NCBI GenBank assembly: GCA_020630335.1
Contig: JAHDBN010000005.1
Location: 78,467 to 142,466 of the forward strand
DNA length: 64,000 bases
DNA from: Bacteriovoracaceae bacterium
GTDB taxonomy: Bacteria; Bdellovibrionota; Bacteriovoracia; Bacteriovoracales; Bacteriovoracaceae
Direction: 5' to 3'
The position numbers were made by a program, and so were the translations under genes. Below, one piece after another: positions 53,070 through 60,602 of the stretch. Every line of letters starts with the position of its first letter. Position 1 is the stretch's first letter. Under the pieces are notes generated by a model. That model searched no databases. It saw nothing but the letters and a program-made list of their open reading frames with translations, and had not been told where the DNA came from.

Positions 53070-54152
53070 TTAGAAACTTCCAAGGCTTGTGCACACGTTT
53101 TGCACATCTTTTGAAGCTACATGAATATACCGTAAAGTGGTTTTTATGTTCTTATGACCAGCAATTTTTTGAACTTTAACAATGTTTATATCTTTTAAAA
53201 CCATCAAGGTAATCGCCGTATGTCTAAGATCATGAAACCGTATTTTGGGAACCTTGGTATGCAATAAATCATAAACAAAGACTCTACTCGTGAAATTGTC
53301 ATGATTTATCGCTGTACCGACAGATGTTTGAAAAAGCAACTCACCTTGGTTGAGTCCTAGCTCATGGATATAATTTTCCAAGGAACCTTTAAGCTCATTG
53401 CTAATTGGAACAAACCTTATGTCCTTTCCCTTCGTTGGAATAAAGCCAGATTTATCTTTTTTTCTTTGCCTGGCAATGTGAAAGCCACTTAAATCTAAGT
53501 CAAGATCTTTAACCCTCAAGGCCCAAAGCTCTCTTCCTCGAATAGCAGTTTCCAGACTTATCCAATATACATACAAAATCCATTCCTTCTCACTACTTAA
53601 GTATTTTTCTTTTGTTCGTCTCAAAAACTCTAAAGCATACTTTTTGCTCCAATACCTTGTGGCTTTCTTCACCTCTTTCATCTTTTGGTAACCCTCCGTG
53701 GGGTTGTAACTAATTTTCTTTTCTTTAAAATAAAAATTAATCACCCTGCAAAGAATACTGACATATCTATTTTGCGTAGAAATCGAAATTCCATCTTTTT
53801 GCAAAGATGAAGCGATTTTTCTTAAATAAACAGGGGTAAATTCAGATATCGGTTCGCTGCCATATTTTGGCAACAGTCGTGTTCGGCATGGATTAATTAC
53901 TCTGAAATATCCATCTGTAAAAGTTCCACCTTTTTCGCTAAGCCAATAATCAAATGCATGATTTAAAGATAATTTACATGGATCAATGCTTTCTTCTTGA
54001 GAACTCCTCTTAGAGAAACTATCAAGAAAAAGAATTGCTTGTGATTTCTTATTAAATCTTCTGCGGATTCTTTTACCTGAAAACTTATCTTTCCTTAAAT
54101 AAACCTCGTACTTATGCTTGCCATTAGCCAGCGTTATTTTTTTTATCGCCAT
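53070..54152 (-). CDS. tyrosine recombinase/integrase of the element
   Basis: A 360-residue integrase with an N-terminal arm-binding/AP2-like region (about 1-45), a core-binding domain (60-160) and a catalytic domain (165-350). Catalytic residues: Arg205 in TAIRGREL, His307 and Arg310 in HDLRH, His333 in AGHKN and Tyr342 in LRYIHV. It is read toward the tRNA, the common orientation for tRNA-targeting ICE and phage integrases. The gene for a likely excisionase lies 12 bases upstream in the same transcript. It would catalyse insertion into tRNA-Gly and excision with Xis. Confidence 0.92.
   Translation of the reverse strand: MAIKKITLANGKHKYEVYLRKDKFSGKRIRRRFNKKSQAILFLDSFSKRSSQEESIDPCKLSLNHAFDYWLSEKGGTFTDGYFRVINPCRTRLLPKYGSEPISEFTPVYLRKIASSLQKDGISISTQNRYVSILCRVINFYFKEKKISYNPTEGYQKMKEVKKATRYWSKKYALEFLRRTKEKYLSSEKEWILYVYWISLETAIRGRELWALRVKDLDLDLSGFHIARQRKKDKSGFIPTKGKDIRFVPISNELKGSLENYIHELGLNQGELLFQTSVGTAINHDNFTSRVFVYDLLHTKVPKIRFHDLRHTAITLMVLKDINIVKVQKIAGHKNIKTTLRYIHVASKDVQNVCTSLGSF
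53088..53106. repeat. second TGTGCA pair, inside the integrase 3' end
   Basis: Read on the minus strand, TGTGCA-N5-TGTGCA with the same 11-base phase as in the palindrome at 53035-53055, about 50 bases away. It overlaps the last codons of the integrase gene. The pair of sites fits a protein-binding array at the attachment region. Confidence 0.5.
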
Positions 54153-54164
54153 AAAATCTCCTTT

Positions 54165-54431
54165 TTAATAAAAGGGATTTTCTTGGAGAACCCATTTCTT
54201 TAAGATTGACTTGCTTAAAAATAACTTTCCACCAATCTTTAGAAATAGCTGTTTTGGTATCCTTCTCATCTCTCCTCTATATCTCCAATCATAAATTGTT
54301 CCTACTGGAATCCCAATTTTTTTGGATAAATCTGAGGGTGCTATCACTTCTGGTAAATTTTCAAAGAGCTCATCAAAGCCACTTCTAGCTTCTGTATCAT
54401 TATATTCTTTTTTCTTATTATTGTCTTTCAT
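54165..54431 (-). CDS. excisionase-like helix-turn-helix protein (AlpA/MerR-type)
   Basis: An 88-residue protein. The first 30 residues are charged and probably disordered. The rest is a winged helix-turn-helix of the AlpA/helix-turn-helix_17 type: VIAPSDLSKKIGIPVGTIYDW, then a wing with RRIPKQLFLKIGGKLFLSKSILKKW. This is the size and position of an excisionase that directs excision or regulates the integrase. AAGGAG precedes its ATG. It is encoded next to the integrase, as usual. A purely regulatory role is the alternative. Confidence 0.75.
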   Translation of the reverse strand: MKDNNKKKEYNDTEARSGFDELFENLPEVIAPSDLSKKIGIPVGTIYDWRYRGEMRRIPKQLFLKIGGKLFLSKSILKKWVLQENPFY

Positions 54432-54486
54432 AGAATCTCCTTATTCCTTTTATCTCCTATCTGACAACCGCGCCTTGAGCGGAGAA

Positions 54487-54503
54487 GTGGGGCATCGCCC
54501 CAC
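54487..54503 (-). other. GC-rich hairpin between ssb-like and xis-like genes
   Basis: A perfect 7-bp stem GTGGGGC/GCCCCAC with a 3-base loop, plus a small CCGC/GCGG dyad (54468-54482) next to it. The island is G+C-rich against an AT-rich background. It lies in the leader of the excisionase-like gene, about 55-70 bases upstream of its ATG, with no T run. It may act as attenuator, RNA stability element or binding site. Confidence 0.55.
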
Positions 54504-54512
54504 GTGCCTAGT

Positions 54513-54818
54513 TTATACTTCTATTGCTGCCGCCTCTCCATTGAACTCTAAATACTCAATGTCTTCTCCTGCCTTATTTCTAAACTGAACTAACTTCTCA
54601 ATGCCCTCAATGAAAACCTTCATTCCTTTCTTGGCTTGAACACTAAAGTCACTCGCTTTCTTACCTTGAAGCTTCACCTTTCTCCAAACTGTTAGATCTA
54701 CACCATCAATAGAAGTAGCTATTTCAAAACGACATATGGGTGTTTGATGCTTCGTCGTATATGTGACTCTAGGATCTTTTCCAATCCTTCCTTTTATAAT
54801 TTCTTTTTTCCTAAACAT
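54513..54818 (-). CDS. small single-stranded DNA-binding (SSB-like) protein
   Basis: A 101-residue OB-fold protein. The start (MFRKKEIIKGRIGKDPRVTYTTKHQTPICRF region) matches the SSB beta-strand pattern of G-R-I-G-K-D-P-x-V and a variant of N/C-R-F-x-I-A-T. The Gly/Pro-rich acidic tail of housekeeping SSB proteins, used for partner contact, is missing. Elements often carry such a protein to coat transferred single strands in the recipient. It overlaps the unknown gene upstream by eight bases. Confidence 0.7.
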   Translation of the reverse strand: MFRKKEIIKGRIGKDPRVTYTTKHQTPICRFEIATSIDGVDLTVWRKVKLQGKKASDFSVQAKKGMKVFIEGIEKLVQFRNKAGEDIEYLEFNGEAAAIEV

Positions 54819-55272
54819 GTAATTCCTTTTTCATATTCTTTAAATTTTCTACATTCAAAACCATCCATCCTGCTCTAGAGAGTGGAACTTCACTTTCAAG
54901 ATTAGGTGTAAAGTCTTTCACGTACTCTTCATACCAACTATCTAAAATGTCATCGTGAGACCAACTCCTCTTTTTTAATCTCTCAACATCTTCATCTTTG
55001 ATTACTTCAACAAAGTATTTGAGAACTTCTTTCACGCTAATGATCCCTCCTCTATCTTTCTTATTAAGCCTTTCAAGAAGACTGAATAAACCAGTTCTCA
55101 TCTCTTCATCGTCCTTGCAATTGACTAAAAATTTAAACTTTTCTTTTTTTGAATTAACATTCTTCTTATTATTTAAATTTTTAGATTTCTTTTTTGATGT
55201 ATTTGAAGCATCAATTCCTAATTGATTCTTCAAAACAACTTCTACCTTCTCTATCTCTCTACTCTCTAACAT
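54811..55272 (-). CDS. element protein of unknown function next to the oriT candidate
   Basis: A 153-residue protein with no recognised domain. The N-terminal third is basic, with long Lys/Asn stretches suited to DNA contact (about 25-50). The rest is predicted helical, with segments SLLERLNKKDRGGIISVKEV and a Trp-containing SWSHDDILDSWYEEYVKDF. It lies just downstream of the candidate oriT, between relaxase and ssb, so a relaxosome accessory protein is a reasonable guess. Coding is supported by overlap with ssb and by its frame length. Confidence 0.55.
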   Translation of the reverse strand: MLESREIEKVEVVLKNQLGIDASNTSKKKSKNLNNKKNVNSKKEKFKFLVNCKDDEEMRTGLFSLLERLNKKDRGGIISVKEVLKYFVEVIKDEDVERLKKRSWSHDDILDSWYEEYVKDFTPNLESEVPLSRAGWMVLNVENLKNMKKELHV

Positions 55273-55327
55273 TACATACCTCCATATATACTCATTACTT
55301 ACCCCTCATCCTCACCCAACTTTTTTA

Positions 55328-55381
55328 CTTAAAGTGACTTTTCTATCGATAACTACGTTGAGAGAGGAAAGTCACTTTAAG
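55328..55381. repeat. 14-bp perfect inverted repeat, part of oriT candidate
   Basis: CTTAAAGTGACTTT (55328-55341) and AAAGTCACTTTAAG (55368-55381) are exact reverse complements around a 26-base centre that includes a TATCGATA palindrome. It lies in the 213-base noncoding gap between the relaxase and the unknown gene, upstream of the latter's start. This is the arrangement of an origin of transfer. Confidence 0.65.
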
Positions 55382-55455
55382 GGTTCTAAAAAACGTTGTG
55401 ATTCTGAGGGGTTACTGCCTATTATTTTCCCGCCTTGGACACAACTCACCAACTA

Positions 55456-55495
55456 CGCGCAGGCCTTGCAACAACCTCGCGCAGTCTATGCGCAG
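55456..55495. repeat. three phased (C/T)GCGCAG repeats, part of oriT candidate
   Basis: CGCGCAG at 55456, CGCGCAG at 55478 and TGCGCAG at 55489 (start positions), so spaced 22 and 11 bases, i.e. whole helical turns. The tract is markedly richer in G+C than the surrounding DNA. The third copy overlaps the relaxase stop codon region. Phased repeats near a relaxase are typical of relaxase or accessory-protein binding. Confidence 0.6.
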
Positions 55496-56217
55496 CTTCC
55501 TAAGATTTTTCCCAAATCATTTATTTCCTTTAGTTCCCCCAAGTATTCAATTTTTAGATTTTCGATACATTCATGAAGAACTTGATTCTTTATTTCAAAA
55601 TAAATAAACTTCTTCACAGTTCCGCCATGAAGCAACTCAAAGTGATTAATGTAACTTTTCTTAACTCCCTCTGATGTGAAAAACCAAAAAACTGTGTCGA
55701 TTTTTTTATCTTGAAGATATCTTTCATATTTGCTCTCAATCCTATTTTTAGACTTTCGAGTAATCTCTAATTCAATGGCTATACTTAGTTCTTTTCCCTG
55801 ATGATTTGTTTTAATTAAGCCATCAGGAATGACTTGATTTTTTGATCTGAACTGTTGCTCTCCTTTTAACTCATGCTCAAGATAGCAAGCTCTTACACCC
55901 TTAAATTTCTCAAAGTATTGGAGTATGTGTGAGACTAAAAGGTCGTGTCTTTCATGGCCTTCAGCAACGCAATCATAACTCTCATCTGGCTTTAGAAAAT
56001 CTTTTCCTTTCTGGGAGAGATAAGCGTACTTTCGGCCTCTATTAAAATCCCTTGTTGTTTTAATTATTCCAGAGCGCTCTAATCTGTTTAGTTTTTTCCT
56101 AAAGGCCGAGTCCGAAAAAGGATAGCCTGCAATAAGTCTTAAGCTTTTAAAATCTAAAATTCTCCATTTTAAAAGGGGTTCTAAGAAGTTAAGGTCGCTT
56201 AGTTGAAACCTCATCAT
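55486..56217 (-). CDS. candidate MOB-C (replication-relaxation/PD-(D/E)XK-like) relaxase
   Basis: A 243-residue protein. The N terminus (about 10-75) is a winged helix (LRLIAGYPFSDSAFRKKLNR; LSQKGKDFL). The C-terminal part has a PD-(D/E)XK-like core: a glutamate in YLEHELK (Glu114), VIPDGLI (Asp132) and IAIELEITRKS (Glu149/Glu151, Lys155). This is the layout of the replication-relaxation (PF13814) family, which includes the MOB-C relaxases related to restriction endonucleases. It overlaps the coupling-protein gene by four bases and borders the oriT candidate. No HUH relaxase is seen elsewhere in the window, so this is the most likely nickase; its tyrosine-free mechanism would be as described for pAD1 TraX. 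Confidence 0.68.
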   Translation of the reverse strand: MMRFQLSDLNFLEPLLKWRILDFKSLRLIAGYPFSDSAFRKKLNRLERSGIIKTTRDFNRGRKYAYLSQKGKDFLKPDESYDCVAEGHERHDLLVSHILQYFEKFKGVRACYLEHELKGEQQFRSKNQVIPDGLIKTNHQGKELSIAIELEITRKSKNRIESKYERYLQDKKIDTVFWFFTSEGVKKSYINHFELLHGGTVKKFIYFEIKNQVLHECIENLKIEYLGELKEINDLGKILGSCA

Positions 56218-57674
56218 ATAATCGCCTCCTTGCTTTCTTCTTCTAGTTTTTTTCTTTTCTCCCTTGCGTACTTAATCATTGGGCTCACTTTCTCAACCCT
56301 CCATAATTGATTTCTCCACCTCGCTTCTTCATATCTAAGGTTGATTATCTTTTGCATTTTAGGACTAAAATTCACATGCACGCACTGCCCAACTTTTAGA
56401 TTCCTAATGATGTTTGGATCTAAAATAAACTGTTGAACTTTTCTCGTAGAAGTCATCCCGGTACTAACCCCATCTTCTTGAACAGACGTAAGCTTTTCAG
56501 TTTCTAGAGTTCCAATACTCTGAGCTAGAAACGTTGTCGCTTCGGGGATCATTTGCTTTAAGATAAATAAATTATTGCAATTCTCTATTACTCTTTTACA
56601 AAATGTAGGATGAACAACTTCTAAATCTGCTAGAGTTTGAACCGCCATGGTTAACTCCATTCCAGAACCTCTACACTTATTTAGAAGCTCCATAAATTCT
56701 TCCATCGCCACTGAGCCGAACTCATCAAAAATTACCGAGACTGGTTTAAACTGCTTTCTTACCTCGTCAGTTTGAGATAAATACCAATAAGAATGATGAA
56801 GAAAATCACCTAAGAAGATCTTTCCAAGCGCTTTCGCGGTATCAGCATAACCTTGAGTTGAAACTCCTATGTAGAGACAAAAATTATTCTTTCTTAGATC
56901 TGAAACACTTATTCCTCCATCTGTATTTAGCATCTTTCCGTAATCAGACTTACTAATTCTTTTGAGTTTATTAATGAGCCCTTTGATGTTGAGCTTATCT
57001 TTTCTCTTATCTAAGATTTCAAGGATGCGATCGAATCTAAATTCAATGTCTCGCTCTTTTAAAATCTCTAAAGTTTCTTCTAGAGCTTCAGCACATTCTT
57101 CTTTATAAAACTCCTCACTCCAATTAAACGCTCTCATGATTCTATCTGTTACCTGATTTATGCTTCCATCCTTGATTGGATTTACTGCAAAATGCTCAGC
57201 TTCAAACTCACTAAAAGCATAAGTCGGCATCCCGTATCCTCTACATAAATCTTTAAACATCTGATACGAATCTCTATCCGCCTTTGGATCTAGAAAAATC
57301 ACTGGTCTTTTGTTTCTAAGAGCATCTCTGATCATAAGATTGATTAAATTGGTTTTCCCGGCTCCACTTGCTCCAACGATAAATGAATGCTTAGACGTAT
57401 CAATATCTTTAAATGGAATAACTTTTTTTGTACTGCAATCCACTCCTAGAGCTTGATAGTTATTAGTTTTTTTATTACACGTAAGAGCTTTTAATCTTAA
57501 AACCTTTGGTTTTCCTTGAAGCCCAGTAAAGATCTTGGGAGCAATCCATTTTAATAGATGAACGCATCCATTCACACTCGCTATAGCGATGTCTTCAATG
57601 AGATCGCAGAGCTGAAGCATCATTTCATCAATGAAGGTTTCACCTTCTGCTCTTTTGATTTTTTCTTTATTCAT
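56214..57674 (-). CDS. type IV coupling protein (VirD4/TraD/TraG-type ATPase)
   Basis: A 486-residue P-loop ATPase. Walker A GASGAGKT is at 101-108, Walker B in VIFDEFGSV near 310-318, and an ELTMAVQTLADL segment follows. TraD/TraG-type signatures (KCRGSGMELTMAVQ; ENCNNLFILKQ) are clear. It couples the relaxosome to the secretion channel. The usual N-terminal pair of membrane helices is not evident: residues 1-95 contain only a weakly hydrophobic stretch (28-50). It may therefore be soluble or rely on a partner for membrane contact. It overlaps its neighbours by four and eight bases. Confidence 0.85.
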   Translation of the reverse strand: MNKEKIKRAEGETFIDEMMLQLCDLIEDIAIASVNGCVHLLKWIAPKIFTGLQGKPKVLRLKALTCNKKTNNYQALGVDCSTKKVIPFKDIDTSKHSFIVGASGAGKTNLINLMIRDALRNKRPVIFLDPKADRDSYQMFKDLCRGYGMPTYAFSEFEAEHFAVNPIKDGSINQVTDRIMRAFNWSEEFYKEECAEALEETLEILKERDIEFRFDRILEILDKRKDKLNIKGLINKLKRISKSDYGKMLNTDGGISVSDLRKNNFCLYIGVSTQGYADTAKALGKIFLGDFLHHSYWYLSQTDEVRKQFKPVSVIFDEFGSVAMEEFMELLNKCRGSGMELTMAVQTLADLEVVHPTFCKRVIENCNNLFILKQMIPEATTFLAQSIGTLETEKLTSVQEDGVSTGMTSTRKVQQFILDPNIIRNLKVGQCVHVNFSPKMQKIINLRYEEARWRNQLWRVEKVSPMIKYAREKRKKLEEESKEAII

Positions 57675-58167
57675 AAGTCACCTCGTAAGCTTTGAAAGGA
57701 TCAATTTGTATTGTCTTATCCCCGTACTCAATCGTTTGAGCTTTAGTTTCGTATTCAATAACGTATTGCTTTCTAGCTTTTCCTTTTAAATGTTTTGGTA
57801 GTTTTTGAGTTGGTACTTCGTATTTTTTAAGTGGCTTAAAAGTTACTTTTGGCTTAATGCCCTTTAATTCTTCAGAGAACTCAAAGATAGGAAGACTTGT
57901 TTTCGCTTCATTGATAAGCTTCATCTCTTTTTCTTTTTTTATTTCTCTTGGATCTTTATAGATATAATATCCAGCCCCAGCACCTAAGGCAGCTCCTATA
58001 GAGCCAAATAAAAATGCGTTTTTAGACTTGTCCTCTTCGTTTGGTGAAAACACAGAGCCACCAACTGAAGCTGCTATGCTACCAAGGATTGCTCCAGAGA
58101 TGATGTTTCCTTTTAGGCTTGAGCAAGATGAAAGTGATAAAGACAAAATAAATATTAGATACTTCAA
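57667..58167 (-). CDS. glycine-zipper lipoprotein in the place of VirB11
   Basis: A 166-residue lipoprotein (Cys15 in SLSSC). Two Gly/Ala-rich zipper segments (about 20-40 and 50-70; GAILGSIAASVGG, GSIGAALGAGAGYY) suggest membrane insertion or oligomerisation. The C-terminal half is charged and beta-prone. It sits between the VirB10-like and VirD4-like genes where virB11 would be expected. A VirB7/TraV-like core lipoprotein is the best guess; no sequence identity can be shown. Confidence 0.6.
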   Translation of the reverse strand: MKYLIFILSLSLSSCSSLKGNIISGAILGSIAASVGGSVFSPNEEDKSKNAFLFGSIGAALGAGAGYYIYKDPREIKKEKEMKLINEAKTSLPIFEFSEELKGIKPKVTFKPLKKYEVPTQKLPKHLKGKARKQYVIEYETKAQTIEYGDKTIQIDPFKAYEVTYE

Positions 58168-58886
58168 TATTGAACCTCCTTGTTAAAATAAATTAAAACT
58201 TCTTTTCCTGAATTGATTTGAACCGACTCAGACTCATCTACTTGATTTTTAAGATAATCATCAGCACTGCTATCTAGCACTCCAGATACTCCCTCGATGC
58301 TTTGATTTCTTATGGTTTGATCAATGACTGCTCCTCTATCAGAGTTAACCCTCGTTTTTGAATACCCAAGTACTCCTCTTCCAAAAGCTTTTAATCCTTC
58401 AATAATAGAGCTTCCTACTTTTCCAGAAGTGTACTTTCCTTTTAGGCCAAGTGATCCATCTAGGGATAAAATCTTCGCATTAATCTGAATGTCCTTACTA
58501 GGAGTTAAAAGAACAGAGCAAGTAAGATTCGCTCTTTTTGATACTCTCTTAGCACTACATAAAAGCCTTGATCCTTCTAGTTTAGAATTTAGAACTTCTA
58601 TAATTACAGGGGATCCTGCCTGAGAAGTAGTGATTGAGTTTAAAAGCCTTCCTTTGATAATGCTTCCTACTCTTAATCTCGCATCTTCAATAACTAAAGG
58701 AGTGCTGTCCATCTCAGATAAGAGCTTTCTCATTTTTTCTTTTGATTCTTGGATTTTTAATAAGGCATTTAAATCAACTACTTCTTTTTTTACTCTAGAG
58801 ATCTTTCTTTTCTTTTTCTTCTTAGCTATTAAATTAAAATTTGAGGCGTAAAGATTGGTCATTAAGATTAAAACTAAATACTTCAA
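58164..58886 (-). CDS. VirB10/TraB/TrbI-like protein, short form with signal peptide
   Basis: A 240-residue protein with an N-terminal signal-like segment (MKYLVLILMTNLYAS) and a basic KKKKKRK stretch. The VirB10-type domain is at about 70-240: GSIIKGRLLNSI, a Cys pair (LLCSAKR...LTCSVLL), then NAKILSLDGSLGLKG and the ending INSGKEVLIYF. Usual VirB10 proteins have about 380-450 residues with a cytoplasmic tail, membrane helix and Pro-rich linker; here these are missing, so it may not span both membranes. It overlaps both neighbours by four bases. Confidence 0.68.
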   Translation of the reverse strand: MKYLVLILMTNLYASNFNLIAKKKKKRKISRVKKEVVDLNALLKIQESKEKMRKLLSEMDSTPLVIEDARLRVGSIIKGRLLNSITTSQAGSPVIIEVLNSKLEGSRLLCSAKRVSKRANLTCSVLLTPSKDIQINAKILSLDGSLGLKGKYTSGKVGSSIIEGLKAFGRGVLGYSKTRVNSDRGAVIDQTIRNQSIEGVSGVLDSSADDYLKNQVDESESVQINSGKEVLIYFNKEVQY

Positions 58887-59338
58887 AATCTAACCTCCTT
58901 GTTGTTAATAAATAATCTCGCCCCTTTTGATACGTATGTTCTCTTGTTTATCTTTTTATTATTTACACTGATATTCTCACCTAAGACTTTTAGAGATGTA
59001 CTGCCTTCAAATACTTTATAATTAGCGCCTTCTAAAATTAGTTTATAAGCTCTATTAATTATCCCGTGCTTTATATCTAAGAAACCATCAGAAGATTTTG
59101 AGAACCTCAAATCAAAAGCGTATTTCCTCTTCCTCGTTACAACTAATAAATTTGATGGATTAAAATCTTTTTTAGCTTTTAAAACTAAAGTTTTATTGTG
59201 GTGAGCTTTATTAAAGTAAATATCAGATTGCTTCCCGCCATAGATATAGCTGATAATTTCAGAATCAAAGCTTAAAGTCGTTAAGCTTTGATTTCCAACT
59301 AGAATTAAAATTACTGAGCCTAGTAAAGAGTAAATCAT
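58883..59338 (-). CDS. VirB9/TraK-like N-terminal domain protein
   Basis: A 151-residue exported protein. The region about 20-90 matches the N-terminal beta domain of VirB9/TrbG in strand pattern (LSFDSEIISYIYGG; KTLVLKAKKDFNPSNLLVVT; RKYAFDLRFS, comparable to the HVLVKP...TNLVV.T..R.Y segment of VirB9). The C-terminal VirB7-binding domain of ordinary VirB9 (about 250-290 residues) is absent. Overlaps virB8-like and virB10-like genes by four bases. Weak similarity, supported by gene order. Confidence 0.58.
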   Translation of the reverse strand: MIYSLLGSVILILVGNQSLTTLSFDSEIISYIYGGKQSDIYFNKAHHNKTLVLKAKKDFNPSNLLVVTRKRKYAFDLRFSKSSDGFLDIKHGIINRAYKLILEGANYKVFEGSTSLKVLGENISVNNKKINKRTYVSKGARLFINNKEVRF

Positions 59339-59787
59339 AACACCTCCCTAGGAGTAATTTGATCCACACTATCAATGACTGAGCCGAGGGTTTGATCTTT
59401 TATAAACCCAACTCTAAATAAATAAGTCTTTTCATCTGAAAGAAGCAAGACTAAACAGGATTCGTCTTTCATGCCAATTGATTTGATTCTAAATGGATCA
59501 ATCACAAAGGGGCGCTCTGCTAAAATATCTCTAAGTCCGGTAGATAGAAAAACTGAATCATTTTTATCAGTAACTATGTCTTTGAAACCTTCCTCACAAA
59601 TGGCTTCAATTGCAGGTAGCTTTGATAAAGCAGGTGATAAATTAATAAATCTCTTCTCTTTTGCCCAGAAGACGTAGCCAATTCCAATGACAGCAATGAT
59701 GAAAAGAATCGTCATTACAAAAAAGCCGTATTTAAAAAATCTTGATTCTTTTGAGTATAGCTCTTCAATAGTATTTACTTTTTTCAT
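59335..59787 (-). CDS. VirB8/TraE-like inner-membrane protein
   Basis: A 150-residue bitopic protein: short cytoplasmic start, one membrane helix (about 21-43, FFVMTILFIIAVIGIGYVF), and a periplasmic domain of about 105 residues with two cysteines (near 64 and 109). VirB8 proteins have about 220-240 residues, so this is short. Identity rests on topology and on the position between the VirB6-like and VirB9-like genes. Sequence match is weak. Confidence 0.55.
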   Translation of the reverse strand: MKKVNTIEELYSKESRFFKYGFFVMTILFIIAVIGIGYVFWAKEKRFINLSPALSKLPAIEAICEEGFKDIVTDKNDSVFLSTGLRDILAERPFVIDPFRIKSIGMKDESCLVLLLSDEKTYLFRVGFIKDQTLGSVIDSVDQITPREVL

Positions 59788-60602
59788 CTCTTAACTCCAA
59801 TTGATCTAGACACTCTTGATCCAACTGATCTCATCTTGCCCATAGCTCTTGGTGTCCATTTATAAGTATTGCTTCCTCCTTTTAGGTTTAGACTTGAAAA
59901 GCTTGTCCCCGATGCTGAGATATTTGAATCTTTAATTAATGAAAAGGTGAAAGCTGGAGCAATAAGCATTAATAGATTTACTCCAAATAGCCATAAGATT
60001 TTTTCAATTCCATTTAGAGCAGAAGTCTCAGAGAAATTAATAGCATTTCCAATGATTGCTATAATACAAATCAAGATAAATGGAAGAGTCATGCACCATA
60101 CACTTGATCTGATCATTCCATTAATTGAGCCTTTAAAACCGGCTAGATAAAACACTGCACTTAATCCACTAAAAACATAGGTTAAATGAAAAACTGAGCT
60201 ATAAATAAGCTTTAGTAAAAATGAAAATATTCTAGAGAGAAAATAAAAAAAGTTCGCAACTAAATCCTCAAACCCACCCAGAAGAGTTTCAAAAAGATTT
60301 TTATTTTCTTTCTCACTCTTTGCTACTCCAAAGAACTTATTATTTGGACTAATCTTATTTAAAAGCTCTGTTGAAGTTTTTAAACTCATCTTCACTGCCT
60401 CTTGGTGAAACTTTGGAAAATAACTTAAAAAAAGTACTGAGATGATTAATGCCTTTAATACTCCTATAAAATCAAAATTACTTAAGTATTCCTTGATTAA
60501 AGCGATTCCAAAGGCAGGAAAGATCAATAGCCTTGAGATACTTTTTAGTTCAGTAAATAGCTTTTCAATGGAAGGCTCATTAATAAGTAAAATTTCTTCC
60601 AT
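59784..60602 (-). CDS. VirB6/TrbL-like polytopic membrane protein
   Basis: A 272-residue protein with five or six membrane segments (near 22-40, 48-66, 115-160 probably two, 165-190, 210-230). The basic C-terminal tail (KWTPRAMGKMRSVGSRVSRS) should be cytoplasmic. Size and topology fit VirB6 in the mating-channel inner-membrane part. It overlaps its neighbours by four and one bases. The family call depends on gene order. Confidence 0.68.
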   Translation of the reverse strand: MEEILLINEPSIEKLFTELKSISRLLIFPAFGIALIKEYLSNFDFIGVLKALIISVLFLSYFPKFHQEAVKMSLKTSTELLNKISPNNKFFGVAKSEKENKNLFETLLGGFEDLVANFFYFLSRIFSFLLKLIYSSVFHLTYVFSGLSAVFYLAGFKGSINGMIRSSVWCMTLPFILICIIAIIGNAINFSETSALNGIEKILWLFGVNLLMLIAPAFTFSLIKDSNISASGTSFSSLNLKGGSNTYKWTPRAMGKMRSVGSRVSRSIGVKR

